Source of the DNA: Haliscomenobacter sp.
Lineage (GTDB): Bacteria > Bacteroidota > Bacteroidia > Chitinophagales > Saprospiraceae
Assembly (NCBI GenBank): GCA_016713275.1
Contig: JADJPL010000010.1
Span: 124,001-188,000 of the forward strand
DNA length: 64,000 nt
Reading direction: 5' to 3'
Below are positions 25,148 through 34,378 of this stretch, piece after piece (the first letter of the stretch is position 1; each line of letters opens with the position of its first letter). Made by a program: the position numbers and the translations under genes. The notes under the pieces are model-generated. The model saw only the letters and a program-made list of their open reading frames with translations. It did not search any database and was not told where the DNA came from.

Positions 25148-26488
25148 ATGAACATTATGAAAAAAATGTTTTTCCTGGCTTTGTCCTTGTTGTTGATTAG
25201 CTCCGGCCTGATGGCACAGGAGGATATTAAAAAAGACTTGGGGACCGCCAAAAAAGCGTTGGCCGCCTTTACCTTGGATCAGGCCAATAACAAACCGAAA
25301 TTGACTGAAGCCAAAGAAGCCATTGACCGGGTCATGAATACTGATGCGGGCAAAGCTAGCGGCGCCGCCTGGCAGATGAAAGGGGAAATCTACAACGAGA
25401 TCGCTTCCCAGATCATCCAGGTTCGCCAGCTGAACTTCGGCACCATGGATGCGCTACCTAAAGCGGATAACCCAGCTGCCGACGCTTTTGTCGCCTTTAA
25501 AAAGGCAATGGAAATGGCAGTGAAAAGCTTCGAGAAAAAAGACGCTCTTAAGGGCGTGCAGCTTGCTCAAAGCAATCTGAGCAATATGGGGATTTTCCAG
25601 TACGAAGATCAGGAATATGCCAAAGCCTATGAGTGCTTCAAAGATGTAATCGAAGCCCACGACATCCTCAAAGCAAACGCCGAAAAGAGCTCTCTGGATG
25701 TAGAAGCCGACTACCAAAACCAGATGTATATCTCCGGCCTCGCCGCCCTGAATGCGGCTATGAAACCGGAGGCCAAAATGTTTTTCGAGAAGCTGTATGC
25801 CATGAAGTTCGACAAGCCGGTCGTATACGAAGCCATGTACCAGCTGAAAGCCGATGAGGACATCAACGAGGCCTACAAATTCCTGGAAGAAGGCCGCAAA
25901 CGCTACCCGGAAGACGTATCGATCCTCTTTGCCCTCATTAACCACAACCTCAAAACCGGCAAACTGGACGAACTGCTGACCGAACTCAAAGAGGCTATTG
26001 CCAAAGAACCGGACAACGTGTCTTTGTACAGCGTTTTGGGCAACGTGTACGACCAGTTGTATCAGAAATCCGATGAAGCCGGCGACAAAGCCAAATCGGA
26101 GGAGTACTTTAACGAAGCGTTGAATTACTATGGCAAAGCGACCGAAAAAGATCCTAAGTACGTGGATGCCATCTATTCGATCGGCGCGTTGTACTACAAC
26201 CGGGCGGCGTTGCTCACCAAGCAGATGAACGCGCTTTCGGACGATTATTCCAAAGAGGGCCTGAAAAAATACGAAGAGCTGAAAACCCGCATTTTTGCCG
26301 AGTTTGATAAAGCGCTGCCGTATTTTCAAAGGGCGGAAGCACTCGATCCCAACGACGTCAATACCCTGATCGCCCTTAAAGAAATCTTTGCCCGCGAAAA
26401 TAAACTGGATATTTCCAGCGAGTTCAAAACCCGCCTGGAAACGGTTCAGAATGGAGGCAAAAACGCAACGCCTTACTTTAAGAACTAG
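25148..26488 (+). CDS. Secreted tetratricopeptide-repeat protein
   Basis: 446 aa from the ATG at 25148; three nearby ATGs are possible. A signal peptide ends near LISSGLMA-QEDI. The rest is helical TPR-type repeats, clearest at about residues 165-200 (GIFQYEDQEYAKAYECFKDV), 285-310 (AIAKEPDNVSLYSVLGNVYDQLY) and 330-360 (EALNYYGKATEKDPKYVDAIYSIG). TPR arrays usually bind peptides or proteins. No catalytic domain is seen, so it is likely a periplasmic scaffold of unknown partner. It follows gyrA by 92 bp on the same strand. Confidence 0.85.
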   Translation: MNIMKKMFFLALSLLLISSGLMAQEDIKKDLGTAKKALAAFTLDQANNKPKLTEAKEAIDRVMNTDAGKASGAAWQMKGEIYNEIASQIIQVRQLNFGTMDALPKADNPAADAFVAFKKAMEMAVKSFEKKDALKGVQLAQSNLSNMGIFQYEDQEYAKAYECFKDVIEAHDILKANAEKSSLDVEADYQNQMYISGLAALNAAMKPEAKMFFEKLYAMKFDKPVVYEAMYQLKADEDINEAYKFLEEGRKRYPEDVSILFALINHNLKTGKLDELLTELKEAIAKEPDNVSLYSVLGNVYDQLYQKSDEAGDKAKSEEYFNEALNYYGKATEKDPKYVDAIYSIGALYYNRAALLTKQMNALSDDYSKEGLKKYEELKTRIFAEFDKALPYFQRAEALDPNDVNTLIALKEIFARENKLDISSEFKTRLETVQNGGKNATPYFKN

Positions 26489-26715
26489 ATTTAAGAAACT
26501 CGGTTGTTGAATTCGCCGTTGGGCTGAATCAACATCCTGTTAGGTTCTTTTCGCAGTTCTTTGGCATTTCCACGAAGGATCGCGAAAAAATTTTTGGCAG
26601 CCAAGCCTGCTGAAGGACTTTTTCGCCTTTGCCTTTACGGGCTCATAGCAAACCGGGTCAGCCTTGCCTCAAAGCGCCCTTTCTCTTTATTGTGAAAGGG
26701 AATATCCCATTCCCG
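26489..26715. other. Intergenic gap between convergent genes
   Basis: 227 bp between the TPR gene and the convergent gene ending at 26716. A weak inverted repeat CCCTTTC / GAAAGGG (26677-26700, 10-nt loop) could serve as a terminator but has no T-run. Nothing else recognised. Confidence 0.4.
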
Positions 26716-27562
26716 TCAACGGACTAACTCGGGGTAGTACGTTCCTTCAAAAGGAGCTAATTCGATGTGCATGCGCACGTCGAACCGGAAACCAGGCCCC
26801 TGATACTGCATGTGGTACGTGCGCTGAACCACTTGCATGGTGGAGCGCTCAAACCAGGTTTCCATTGATTTGACGATGGTTTTGCGCTCTTTTTCCGATT
26901 CATATTGGGGCTTTATCGCTACCTGAAACAAATAACAATCTTTTTCTCCCGGACCGGCGGCGCTTTTGAGGCGGTAGTCGTAATAGGATTGTAGTTTTGG
27001 GCTGAAAATGGCGGTTTTCCCGCCGATAAAGGGTACCTCCACTTTTTCCCCCGCTTGGAAAATGAATTTTTTCAGCTCTTCGTAATATTTTTCCAATCCT
27101 TTGACAGGCTTACTATCTTCCGCTTGCACCGTATCGCATACCCGGCCATGGGTGAAAAACACCCGGTCGTACATTTTAGCGGTGATGAAGCGGTATTCTC
27201 CATTTTTTCGAAAAAAATTTCCTCTATCTGTGCTATGTACGATTTCCATAGACCGGCATTTTCCCTCAGCGGTTTGGATCGTGGAGCAGGTATAGCCCGC
27301 TTTGTCCCGTCCGTTGTCGAATTCCATTTCGTGTTCTCCCCAAAAGGAAGCTTTTCGTAAATTTCGAAAAGCCGTCAGAAAGCTTTGGTCCTCCTGAACG
27401 TAGCGGAGGAAATCCTCCACGTTAAATCCTTGGTGCTGAGCGATTACGACCAGGAGTCCAATTCGACTACCGCCGCGATTGGTTCCTTCGCCGGTTGCTG
27501 AACATACCCTTGAGGGGGAAAAGGACGAAGGAAAGGAATAAGAGGAACGTTAACCTGCACAT
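26716..27562 (-). CDS. Secreted protein of unknown function (two frameshifts)
   Basis: The longest open piece (234 aa from a GTG at 27420) lacks a sensible N-terminus. Upstream, the ATG at 27562 starts a signal peptide (MCRLTFLLFLSFVLFP). The frame then continues in a second phase as GYVQQPAKEPIAAVVELDSWS and in a third as VIAQHQGFNVEDFLRYVQED. One indel near 27512 and one near 27451 would join them into about 280 aa. The mature protein is rich in charged and aromatic residues (FWGEHEMEFDN, YYEELKKFIF) with a beta-rich C-terminus (QVVQRTYHMQYQGPGFRFDVRMHIEL). No known domain recognised. Confidence 0.62.
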
Positions 27563-27578
27563 ATTGGAGAATTGAATC

Positions 27579-27586
27579 TATTTTTG
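27579..27586 (+). promoter_or_regulatory. Bacteroidota -7 box (TATTTTTG)
   Basis: TATTTTTG, 12 bp before the ATG at 27599 of the 3-hydroxyacyl-CoA dehydrogenase gene. Likely drives hbd-mnmH-selD. Confidence 0.5.
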
Positions 27587-27598
27587 CGCCAAAACCAA

Positions 27599-28501
27599 AT
27601 GAATCCATATATGAAGGCGGTTTCAGTTATCGGCGCGGGTACCATGGGCAATGGGATAGCGCATGTTTTTGCGTTGAACGGGTTTCCGGTGCGCATGGCC
27701 GATATTTCCCCGGATGCCCTGGAAAAAGCGCTTCTGGCTATTCAAGGCAATCTCGACCGAATGATTAAAAAGGAGCTGATCGGGGAGCCGGAAAAAGCCC
27801 GGGCATTGGCAAATATAACGACCTTTACGGACTTGGAGCAAGCCGTTTCCGGGGCAGACCTCGTCATTGAAGCGGCGACTGAACAAGAAGGGCTCAAAAA
27901 GAAAATCTTCTCGGATCTGGATCGCCTGGCGCCAGAAGGATGCATTCTGGCAACCAACACGTCATCGATTTCCATTACGGCTATTGCTGCGGTGACCAAA
28001 CGGCCGGATAAGGTGATCGGCATGCACTTTATGAACCCGGTTCCGATGATGAAGCTGGTAGAGGTGATCCGGGGATATTCTACATCCGATGCAGTTGCCC
28101 AAGTGATCATGGACCTTTCCCGCAGGATCGGAAAGGCGCCGGTAGAAGTCAATGATTATCCCGGGTTTGTAGCCAACCGCATTCTTATGCCAATGATCAA
28201 TGAAGCGGTTTACGCGTTGTATGAAGGGGTAGCTGGAGTATTGGAAATTGATACGGTGATGAAACTGGGCATGGCGCACCCGATGGGCCCCCTCCAACTG
28301 GCGGATTTTATTGGGCTGGACGTTTGCCTCTCTATTTTGCAGGTGCTGCATGCAGGCTTCGGGAACCCCAAGTACGCGCCATGTCCGTTACTGGTGAATA
28401 TGGTCGCGGCAGGAAAACTGGGCGCCAAATCGGGAGAGGGGTTTTACCGGTATACTGCGGGCAGCAAAGAGTTGGCGGTGTCTACCCGGTTTGCAAAATA
28501 A
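27599..28501 (+). CDS. hbd: 3-hydroxybutyryl-CoA dehydrogenase
   Basis: 300 aa. NAD(P)-dependent oxidation/reduction between 3-hydroxyacyl-CoA and acetoacetyl-CoA. The Rossmann motif is VIGAGTMGNGIAHVFA (about residues 8-23), followed by VIEAATEQEGLKKKIF and NTSSIS. The catalytic His is in GMHFMNPVPMMKLVEVI (about 142), with NDYPGFVANRILMPMINEA next. The C-terminal dimer domain ends AKSGEGFYRY. The length and lack of a hydratase domain fit the short single-domain enzyme. The start at 27599 or 27611 cannot be separated. mnmH follows 31 nt downstream. Confidence 0.9.
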   Translation: MNPYMKAVSVIGAGTMGNGIAHVFALNGFPVRMADISPDALEKALLAIQGNLDRMIKKELIGEPEKARALANITTFTDLEQAVSGADLVIEAATEQEGLKKKIFSDLDRLAPEGCILATNTSSISITAIAAVTKRPDKVIGMHFMNPVPMMKLVEVIRGYSTSDAVAQVIMDLSRRIGKAPVEVNDYPGFVANRILMPMINEAVYALYEGVAGVLEIDTVMKLGMAHPMGPLQLADFIGLDVCLSILQVLHAGFGNPKYAPCPLLVNMVAAGKLGAKSGEGFYRYTAGSKELAVSTRFAK

Positions 28502-28532
28502 ACGATTGGAAGAGCTAATGGAATAGGGGGCT

Positions 28533-29565
28533 ATGGATAAAATTGGCGTGGAGCGGATGTTGAGGGAGCAAGGAGAGCGCGTCTTACTGGATGTGCGTAC
28601 GCCTGCGGAGTTTGAAGGAGGGCATATTCCGGGAGCTCGAAATCTCCCGTTGTTCACCAATGAAGAGCGGGCGGTGGTGGGTACAATCTACAAACAGCAA
28701 AGCCCGGAGTTGGCTTTTGACAAAGGGCTGGAGTTTGCAGGCGCCCGGATGGCTTGGTATGTGAAAGAGGCCAAGCGCCTGGCGCCAGAGCGCAAAATTT
28801 TCATCCACTGCTGGCGTGGAGGCCGGCGAAGTGGCAGCCTGGCCTGGCTTCTCGGGTTCGCAGGGTTTGAGGTGGGCGTTCTCGAAGGCGGATATAAGGC
28901 CTACCGGAATTATATCCGTAACGCGTTTGCCACGACGCCGATCCGTCCTGTCGTGCTCGGGGGCCCTACCGGAAGCGGGAAAACGGAGATCCTGCGTTAC
29001 CTTCGGGAAGCGGGAGAGCAAGTGATCGACCTGGAAGCGCTGGCGCATCACAAAGGGTCATCTTTTGGAGCGATTGGCGAATCCCCCCAGCCTACCGTCG
29101 AACAGTTTGAAAACGACTTGTACCGGGAGTTATTCCTGATGGATCCAACACGCCGGGTATGGGTGGAGAATGAAAGCCGGTCAATTGGCCGCATTTTTCT
29201 CCCGGAGGGTTTATGGATGCAGTTTCAACGCAGCCCGTTGGTCAAGTTGATGATCCCTTTGGAAGAGCGCGGTGCGCTTTTTGGTAGGGGTTTATGGGGC
29301 TTTCCCCAAAGAAGCGCTCGAAGATGCCTTCCGCCGGATTGAACGCCGCCTCGGAGGGCAGCATCTGAATGCGGCGATGGAGGCTCTTGAGCGGGATGAT
29401 TTTGCTACTGCTGCCGAAATAGCCTTGCGGTATTACGACAAATCGTATTCCTTTGCGACCAGTAAAGGATCTTTCGATCCGGTGCTTATTTGGCCCGTTC
29501 TAAAACTGGATCCATATCAAATTGCTAACCAATTAATTATTCTTGCCAATGAGCACGGATTATAA
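28533..29565 (+). CDS. mnmH: tRNA 2-selenouridine synthase (one frameshift)
   Basis: About 343 aa after correction. Replaces sulfur by selenium in the wobble 2-thiouridine of tRNAs for Lys, Glu and Gln, using selenophosphate. The N-terminal rhodanese domain has DVRTPAEFEGGHIPGA and the reactive Cys in FIHCWRGGRRSGS (about residue 91). The C-terminal P-loop domain has GGPTGSGKTEIL (about 148). The frame breaks near 29280 where one extra G fits; the family C-terminus continues as VRFLVGVYGAFPKEALEDA. The stop overlaps the selD start by 17 nt, so the two are coupled. Confidence 0.94.
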
Positions 29566-30591
29566 ATTAACCCAATACAGCCACGGCTCCGGGTGCGGAT
29601 GCAAAATCGCCCCGGCCGTACTCGACCACATTCTGGTGCAGCATAGCGGCAAAACCCATTACCCTGGGTTGTTGGTCGGCAACGAGGAACGCGACGACGC
29701 CGCTGTTTTTGAATGGGGCGGGGGAGAGGCCGTTGTAAGCACCACCGATTTTTTTATGCCCATTGTAGACGACCCGGAGGACTTTGGCCGGATAGCCGCT
29801 GTAAATGCGATCAGTGATATTTACGCGATGGGGGGACTCCGCTGCTGGCTATCGCCATTTTGGGCTGGCCGGTAGGTTCTTTGCCTCCGGAAGTGGCCAA
29901 TCAGGTGGTCGAAGGCGGTCGAAAAGCCTGCCTGGAGGCCGGTATTCCTTTGGCCGGAGGCCATAGTATAGACAACCCCGAGCCCATTTTCGGGCTTGCG
30001 GTAACGGGAAAAGTCCGGCTTGAGCATCTGAAGAAAAACGGGGGCGCACGGGCTGGAAGCTATTTGTTTCTCACCAAACCGCTCGGCGTGGGTATTTTTT
30101 CAACGGCTCAGAAAAAAGGCCTCCTTGATCCGGCGCATGCGGCGCTGTCTCGCCGGAGCATGCTTCATTTAAATAAAGAAGGCGTTCTTTTTGGGCAGCT
30201 TCCGTACGTGGAAGCCATGACGGATGTCACTGGATTTGGTTTGCTCGGCCATTTGGTGGAGTTGTGTGAAGCTTCGGGGACCAGTGCCGTCGTTCATTTG
30301 AACGAAACGCCCCTTCTGGATGCGCAGGCGGTGGCGCACTATGCCGAACTAGGCTGTATCCCTGGAGGCACGCACCGGAATTGGGAAAGTTATGGGCATA
30401 AGGTAGCAGCCATCCCCAAGCGCGCCAAAGAAATCCTTTGCGACCCCCAAACCAGCGGAGGACTTTTGGTAGCCATAAGTGAAGCGCACGTTGCAGCGTT
30501 TTTGGAAAGAACAGCGAAAGAAGGGCTCGATCTGAAGCCGATTGGCCGGGTGGAGGAGCGAAACGAATTTTTGGTTCGGGTAGAAGCATAA
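29549..30591 (+). CDS. selD: Selenide, water dikinase (selenophosphate synthetase; one frameshift)
   Basis: About 347 aa. Makes selenophosphate from selenide and ATP. The catalytic N-terminal motif YSHGSGCGCKIAP carries the nucleophilic Cys (not selenocysteine) and Lys. DDAAVF and STTDFFMPIVDD supply metal/ATP Asp residues, and the C-terminal domain has GFGLLGHLVEL and DPQTSGGLLV. The frame breaks at a G-run near 29835, where one missing G joins IYAMGG to TPLLAIAILGWPVGSLPPEV. The ATG at 29549 gives the family start. With mnmH directly upstream, the visible use of selenium is tRNA modification; no selA/selB is seen here. Confidence 0.95.
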
Positions 30592-30594
30592 AAA

Positions 30595-30631
30595 AACAGG
30601 AGCCGCCCCTATTTCGGGACGGCTCCTGTTT
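30595..30631. terminator. Strong bidirectional terminator between selD and the H1-like gene
   Basis: AACAGGAGCCG / CGGCTCCTGTT arms (11 bp) with a further CCC/GGG pairing, a six-base loop, an A-run on the left and T-rich sequence on the right. It lies just past the selD stop codon and 20 bp before the end of the convergent gene. Confidence 0.88.
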
Positions 30632-30651
30632 CGTGTCGACGGTGCTGCGTA

Positions 30652-31518
30652 TTATTTGAGCCGGTAGAGAAATCCTCTGCCTTCGTAATTTTCTTTTACA
30701 AGCAGATCCATTTTGTTGCCCAGCTTCTGGAGGCTGCGGTTCAGCAATTCCTTCAGGCGCGAGTCTCCAATCTGGTATTCTTTTTCATTGCTCCGCGCAT
30801 CCCGTTCCGTTTTCATATAATCCAGCAAATCGGCGTTCGCCATAGGCTTTCCGACCCGCGTCATGGTATCCAGGATAAACGTATCCCACTCCGAATAAGC
30901 TGAGGTTGGCCCAGGCTTGGCTTTTTTCTGTTTTTCAGTGGAGGTTGGTGTTTCGTCTATATTCTTGGTTCTTGGACGTCCTTTCCTTGCAGGCGTTTTG
31001 GCTTCTTCTTTAGGAGCGGCTACCGCTTTGGATTTTCCTGTTTTGGCTGGTTTTTTATTTGCTTCGGGCGTTTCCGTTTTAGCCGCTTCCGTTTTAGAAA
31101 CTTCCTCTGCTTTGGGTGCTTTAGCTGGCTTAGGGGCTTTTACTGGCTTAGCTGCTTTCTCTGCTTTCTCTGCTTTGGGGGCTTTTGTTTTAACCGTTTT
31201 TGGTTCGGCTGCTGTTACCGCTTTGGATTTGGGCCCACGTTTCTTTGGAGCTTCGGCTACAACCGGTTCTTCTACGGGAACAACTACTTCCGGAGTAGCT
31301 TGGGCTTCTTTATTTTTAGGTTTTGGGCCCCGTTTTTTTGGTTCTGCTATTTTTTTCTCAACAGGAGCCGTTATGGTGGTAGGAGTAACAGGCCCGCCTT
31401 CCAGCTGGCCAATGGCGGTTTTAACCGCTTCAACCTGGAATTCCAGTTTGCGCAACTCCGATTTGTAATTGTCGACCAACTGATTAACCTCCAGGGGAGT
31501 TAATGTGATTTTTGCCAT
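30652..31518 (-). CDS. Histone-H1/HMGA-like DNA-binding protein
   Basis: 288 aa with three parts. Residues about 1-40 are a coiled-coil-like helix (VNQLVDNYKSELRKLEFQVEAV). Residues about 50-200 are low-complexity Lys/Ala/Pro/Glu-rich sequence holding AT-hook-like motifs KKRGPKPK, KKRGPKSK and RKGRPRTK. Between them are AK-P repeats (KAPKPAKAPKAEE) like the tail of histone H1. Residues about 205-288 form a compact folded domain (SEWDTFILDTMTRVGKPMANADLL ... NYEGRGFLYRLK) that could be a winged helix. Likely nucleoid-associated or a regulator of AT-rich DNA. A full promoter precedes it. I know no experimentally defined family for this architecture. Confidence 0.82.
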   Translation of the reverse strand: MAKITLTPLEVNQLVDNYKSELRKLEFQVEAVKTAIGQLEGGPVTPTTITAPVEKKIAEPKKRGPKPKNKEAQATPEVVVPVEEPVVAEAPKKRGPKSKAVTAAEPKTVKTKAPKAEKAEKAAKPVKAPKPAKAPKAEEVSKTEAAKTETPEANKKPAKTGKSKAVAAPKEEAKTPARKGRPRTKNIDETPTSTEKQKKAKPGPTSAYSEWDTFILDTMTRVGKPMANADLLDYMKTERDARSNEKEYQIGDSRLKELLNRSLQKLGNKMDLLVKENYEGRGFLYRLK

Positions 31519-31961
31519 TTTTATTTAATTTTGAACAAATGTATAGGTTTTATAAATTATAATTCAATTCTTTTTCATTTTATTTTGCAATAAACCTGAT
31601 TTTTAGAAAGAAAATGGTCTTTTCTTTCTAATTTTGTTTCCATTCTCCTCTTTATTCATAGGCCTGCTTCGTTTTTCGGGGTTGAAATAACCTCCGATTT
31701 CTTTTGAGCGCGCGTAGTATTTGGCAATCTGTCAACCAATTTAAATTCTTATCCGTTGCTGTTTTTGCGTGATTGAAGTTTTTTCAGACTTGCCTTGGTC
31801 GCTAGTTTGGCAAGGCCTCCTTCCGAACTTTTTCTGCGGAATTTCATCTTAACTGCTCAAAACGACAATTCGGGGTTCAAAATGTGCAATTGATCAAAAA
31901 GGGTTTTTTCCGGTGCAGGATTTCCGGTACTTTGCAGCTGATTCACCAATATTGACGATCC
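31519..31961. other. AT-rich divergent intergenic region (443 bp)
   Basis: Separates the H1-like gene (minus) from the efflux operon (plus). The left part carries the promoter at 31536-31567. A short inverted repeat GCCTTG / CAAGGC lies near 31791-31816. GGTACTTTGC near 31930 is a poor match to a -7 box for the tolC-like gene. No ORF was credited here. Confidence 0.5.
31536..31567 (-). promoter_or_regulatory. Full Bacteroidota promoter for the H1-like gene (TTG-N21-TACATTTG)
   Basis: On the minus strand TTG (31565-31567) and TACATTTG (31536-31543) are 21 bp apart, fitting the -33/-7 pattern. The spacer is very AT-rich. The ATG at 31518 follows 17 bp later. Confidence 0.7.
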
Positions 31962-33317
31962 ATGCATGTCAGAGCTTTTCCCGGATTGGCGTTTGCGCTG
32001 ATTCTTGGCTTTTGTCCCGCGCTGCAGGGGCAATCTTCCGATCTCTTAACGGCATATATCCAGGAAGCCTTCCAAAATAGCCCGAAATTAAGGCAATCGG
32101 CCATCGCATTCGAGCGCCAAAAACTCGCCCTGGAAGCTTCCCGCCGGATGTTTCTTCCCGAAGCGGCTTTTGGAACGACCTATACCCTGGCGGAGGGAGG
32201 CCGGAATATTGAATTTCCGGTAGGCGATTTGATGAACCCGGTGTATTCTACCCTTAATGTGTTGACGCAGTCCAATTCGTTCCCGCAAATAGAAAATGTA
32301 AACGAGCAACTGTTGCCGAGTAATTTCTACGATGCCCGGTTCCGAATCCGGCAACCTATTTTAAATGCGGAAATCGAGGTAAATAAGAAAATCCAGGGCG
32401 GACAACTGGAATTAAAAGCCATAGAGGCGCAGATTTTAAAACGGGAACTGGCAAAGGAGGTTAAAGTGGCGTATTTCCGGTATTTGCAGGCAGCCGAGCT
32501 GGTGGAAATTTATAAAAGAAATAAGGACCTGCTGCTGGAGCAAAAAAGGGTTAATCAAAGCCTCCTGCGCAACGAAAAGCTTATTCCTTCTATCCTCGAT
32601 CGCAACCAGGCGGAAATTGCGAAGTTGGAAAGCCAAATTATTCAGGCTCAGGTTAATGTCCAGAACGCCGCTCTGCTGTTTAATTACCTGCTGAACCGGG
32701 ATCCGGCAGCTGCCATTGCGGTGGATTCCAGCTTCCTGCTGACTCCTGAATCACCCGAACTAAAAAGCCTTCCCCGGGAGGAACTTGCCCAACTGGGCGA
32801 AGTGCGCCAATTAAACCAGTGGTTGATCGAATTGGAAGAGGCCAAACGAAAGCCTTCTTTGGGCGCTCAACTGGATCTGGGTTCCCAAAATTTTGACTTT
32901 AAATGGGGAGGCTATGCGATGCTTGGGCTGAGCCTGGAAGTACCTGTGTGGAATGCGGGAAGGCAAAAGTTAAAGGTGCAGCAAGCCCGCCTTGCCGCTT
33001 CGCTGGTGGAAGAGGATTATGTCCAGTTGCAACAGGCTATTCAACTGGAATCCGCTCTGGCCCGAAACGCCTTTACCGCAGAGCAAGCCAATTGGGAGAG
33101 CTACAACACCCAATTAGTCAGTGCGCGTAAATTCTATCAGGATACTTTCCGGCGCTACAAAGAGGGCGTGGCGAACTTCCTGGAGCTACTAGATGCGCAA
33201 ACGCAGTTGACCACGGTTGAAGCCCAACAAACAATTTCGCAGTATACGCTGCTTATCCGGCAGGCGGAACTGGAACGGGCTTTAGCCGCCTTTTCACTGG
33301 AAAATCCATCCAAATAA
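31962..33317 (+). CDS. TolC-family outer-membrane efflux protein
   Basis: 451 aa with a signal peptide (LILGFCPALQG-QSS). TolC/OEP fold: two copies of a long helical pair plus strands. Typical segments are AFQNSPKLRQSAIAFERQKLALEASRR near the N-terminus, DARFRIRQPILNAE at about 125, NAALLFNYLLNRDP at about 235, and the second-copy YKEGVANFLELLDAQTQL at about 405. Forms the trimeric outer-membrane channel for the adaptor and RND pump encoded next; the adaptor ATG follows 1 nt after the stop codon. Confidence 0.92.
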   Translation: MHVRAFPGLAFALILGFCPALQGQSSDLLTAYIQEAFQNSPKLRQSAIAFERQKLALEASRRMFLPEAAFGTTYTLAEGGRNIEFPVGDLMNPVYSTLNVLTQSNSFPQIENVNEQLLPSNFYDARFRIRQPILNAEIEVNKKIQGGQLELKAIEAQILKRELAKEVKVAYFRYLQAAELVEIYKRNKDLLLEQKRVNQSLLRNEKLIPSILDRNQAEIAKLESQIIQAQVNVQNAALLFNYLLNRDPAAAIAVDSSFLLTPESPELKSLPREELAQLGEVRQLNQWLIELEEAKRKPSLGAQLDLGSQNFDFKWGGYAMLGLSLEVPVWNAGRQKLKVQQARLAASLVEEDYVQLQQAIQLESALARNAFTAEQANWESYNTQLVSARKFYQDTFRRYKEGVANFLELLDAQTQLTTVEAQQTISQYTLLIRQAELERALAAFSLENPSK

Positions 33318-33318
33318 T

Positions 33319-34368
33319 ATGAAACGATACGTTGCATTATTGGCATGTGTCGCAGCCGTGGCTATGGCGTGCCAGTCGAAATCCAAGCAGGAAAGCCCTG
33401 CTGCCGCTCCGGAAGAAGTGATTCCGGTTCGAATCGCTCAAGCCGAGGAGCGGGTCCTCGTTTTTCCGGTTGTGGCTTCGGGCATATTGACCTCCGGGCA
33501 AGAAGCCAAGCCTGGGTTTAAAACCGGCGGGGTAATTAAGCGCACTTTTGTAGAGGAGGGCGACCGGGTTTTCAAAGGCCAGTTGCTGGCAACCCTTCAC
33601 ATGGCGGAGATCAACGCCCAGGCGCAGCAGGCGGAGGAAGGGCTTGCGAAAGCCAAAAGAGACCTTCAACGGGCAAAAAACCTGTATGCGGATAGCGTGG
33701 CTACGCTGGAGCAGGTGCAGAATGCCTCCACCGCCGTCCGGCTGGCAGAGGAATCCATCCAAATCGCCCGGTTTAATCAGCAATATTCAGAGGTGCGGTC
33801 GCCGGTAAACGGCAAAGTTATCCGCAAACTCCTGAGCGAAGGGGAAGTAGCCGGCCCTGGCATGCCGGTCTTTTTCCTTTTGGGAAATGAATCCGGGGAC
33901 TGGACCATCCAGGCCGGGTTGTCAGATCGGGATTGGGCCCGGCTGAGGCCTGGCAACCTGGCAGAGATTGCTTTTGACGCCTTTCCCGGGCAGGTTTTCC
34001 AGGGCCGGGTCAAGCGCCTCGCCGATGTTGTCAATCCTCAGTCCGGAACCTTTGATGCCGAAGTCGAGCTTTTGACCAGGCCGCCCAAACTCGCCTCTGG
34101 CCTGGCTGCTTCCCTCCGGATCAGCCCTGAAAAAGCGGGGTCGTCGGTCGTAATTCCTATCGACGCTTTGATGGAAAGCCAGAATGGCTCTGGGGCGGTC
34201 TATGTGATCAACCCGGATGGACAAACCGCCGCACGCCGAACCGTTCGCATCGGACCTCTGTATGGGGACTGGGTCGTCGTCCAGGAGGGATTAACCCCAG
34301 GAGAACAGGTTGCGACCACCGGAGGGCTTTTTCTGGAGGATGGACGAAAAATAAAGATCATTCAGTAA
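33319..34368 (+). CDS. RND efflux periplasmic adaptor lipoprotein
   Basis: 349 aa. A signal peptide with lipobox (AAVAMAC, Cys 18) anchors it to the inner membrane. Membrane-fusion-protein layout: beta-barrel/lipoyl halves at KTGGVIKRTFVEEGDRVFKGQLLATL (about 72-97) and YSEVRSPVNGKVIRKLLSEGEVAGPGMPVF (about 155-185), with a coiled-coil hairpin between (AQQAEEGLAKAKRDLQRAKNL). The C-terminal membrane-proximal domain follows (GPLYGDWVVVQEGLTPGEQVATTG). Links the RND pump (starts 10 nt downstream) to the TolC-type channel. Confidence 0.93.
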   Translation: MKRYVALLACVAAVAMACQSKSKQESPAAAPEEVIPVRIAQAEERVLVFPVVASGILTSGQEAKPGFKTGGVIKRTFVEEGDRVFKGQLLATLHMAEINAQAQQAEEGLAKAKRDLQRAKNLYADSVATLEQVQNASTAVRLAEESIQIARFNQQYSEVRSPVNGKVIRKLLSEGEVAGPGMPVFFLLGNESGDWTIQAGLSDRDWARLRPGNLAEIAFDAFPGQVFQGRVKRLADVVNPQSGTFDAEVELLTRPPKLASGLAASLRISPEKAGSSVVIPIDALMESQNGSGAVYVINPDGQTAARRTVRIGPLYGDWVVVQEGLTPGEQVATTGGLFLEDGRKIKIIQ

Positions 34369-34378
34369 ACGCCGTTCC

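Noticed and set aside
25454..26329. 291-residue minus-strand frame rich in Phe/Val
   Set aside because: Antisense to the TPR protein; the hydrophobic look comes from reading Lys/Glu codons backwards.
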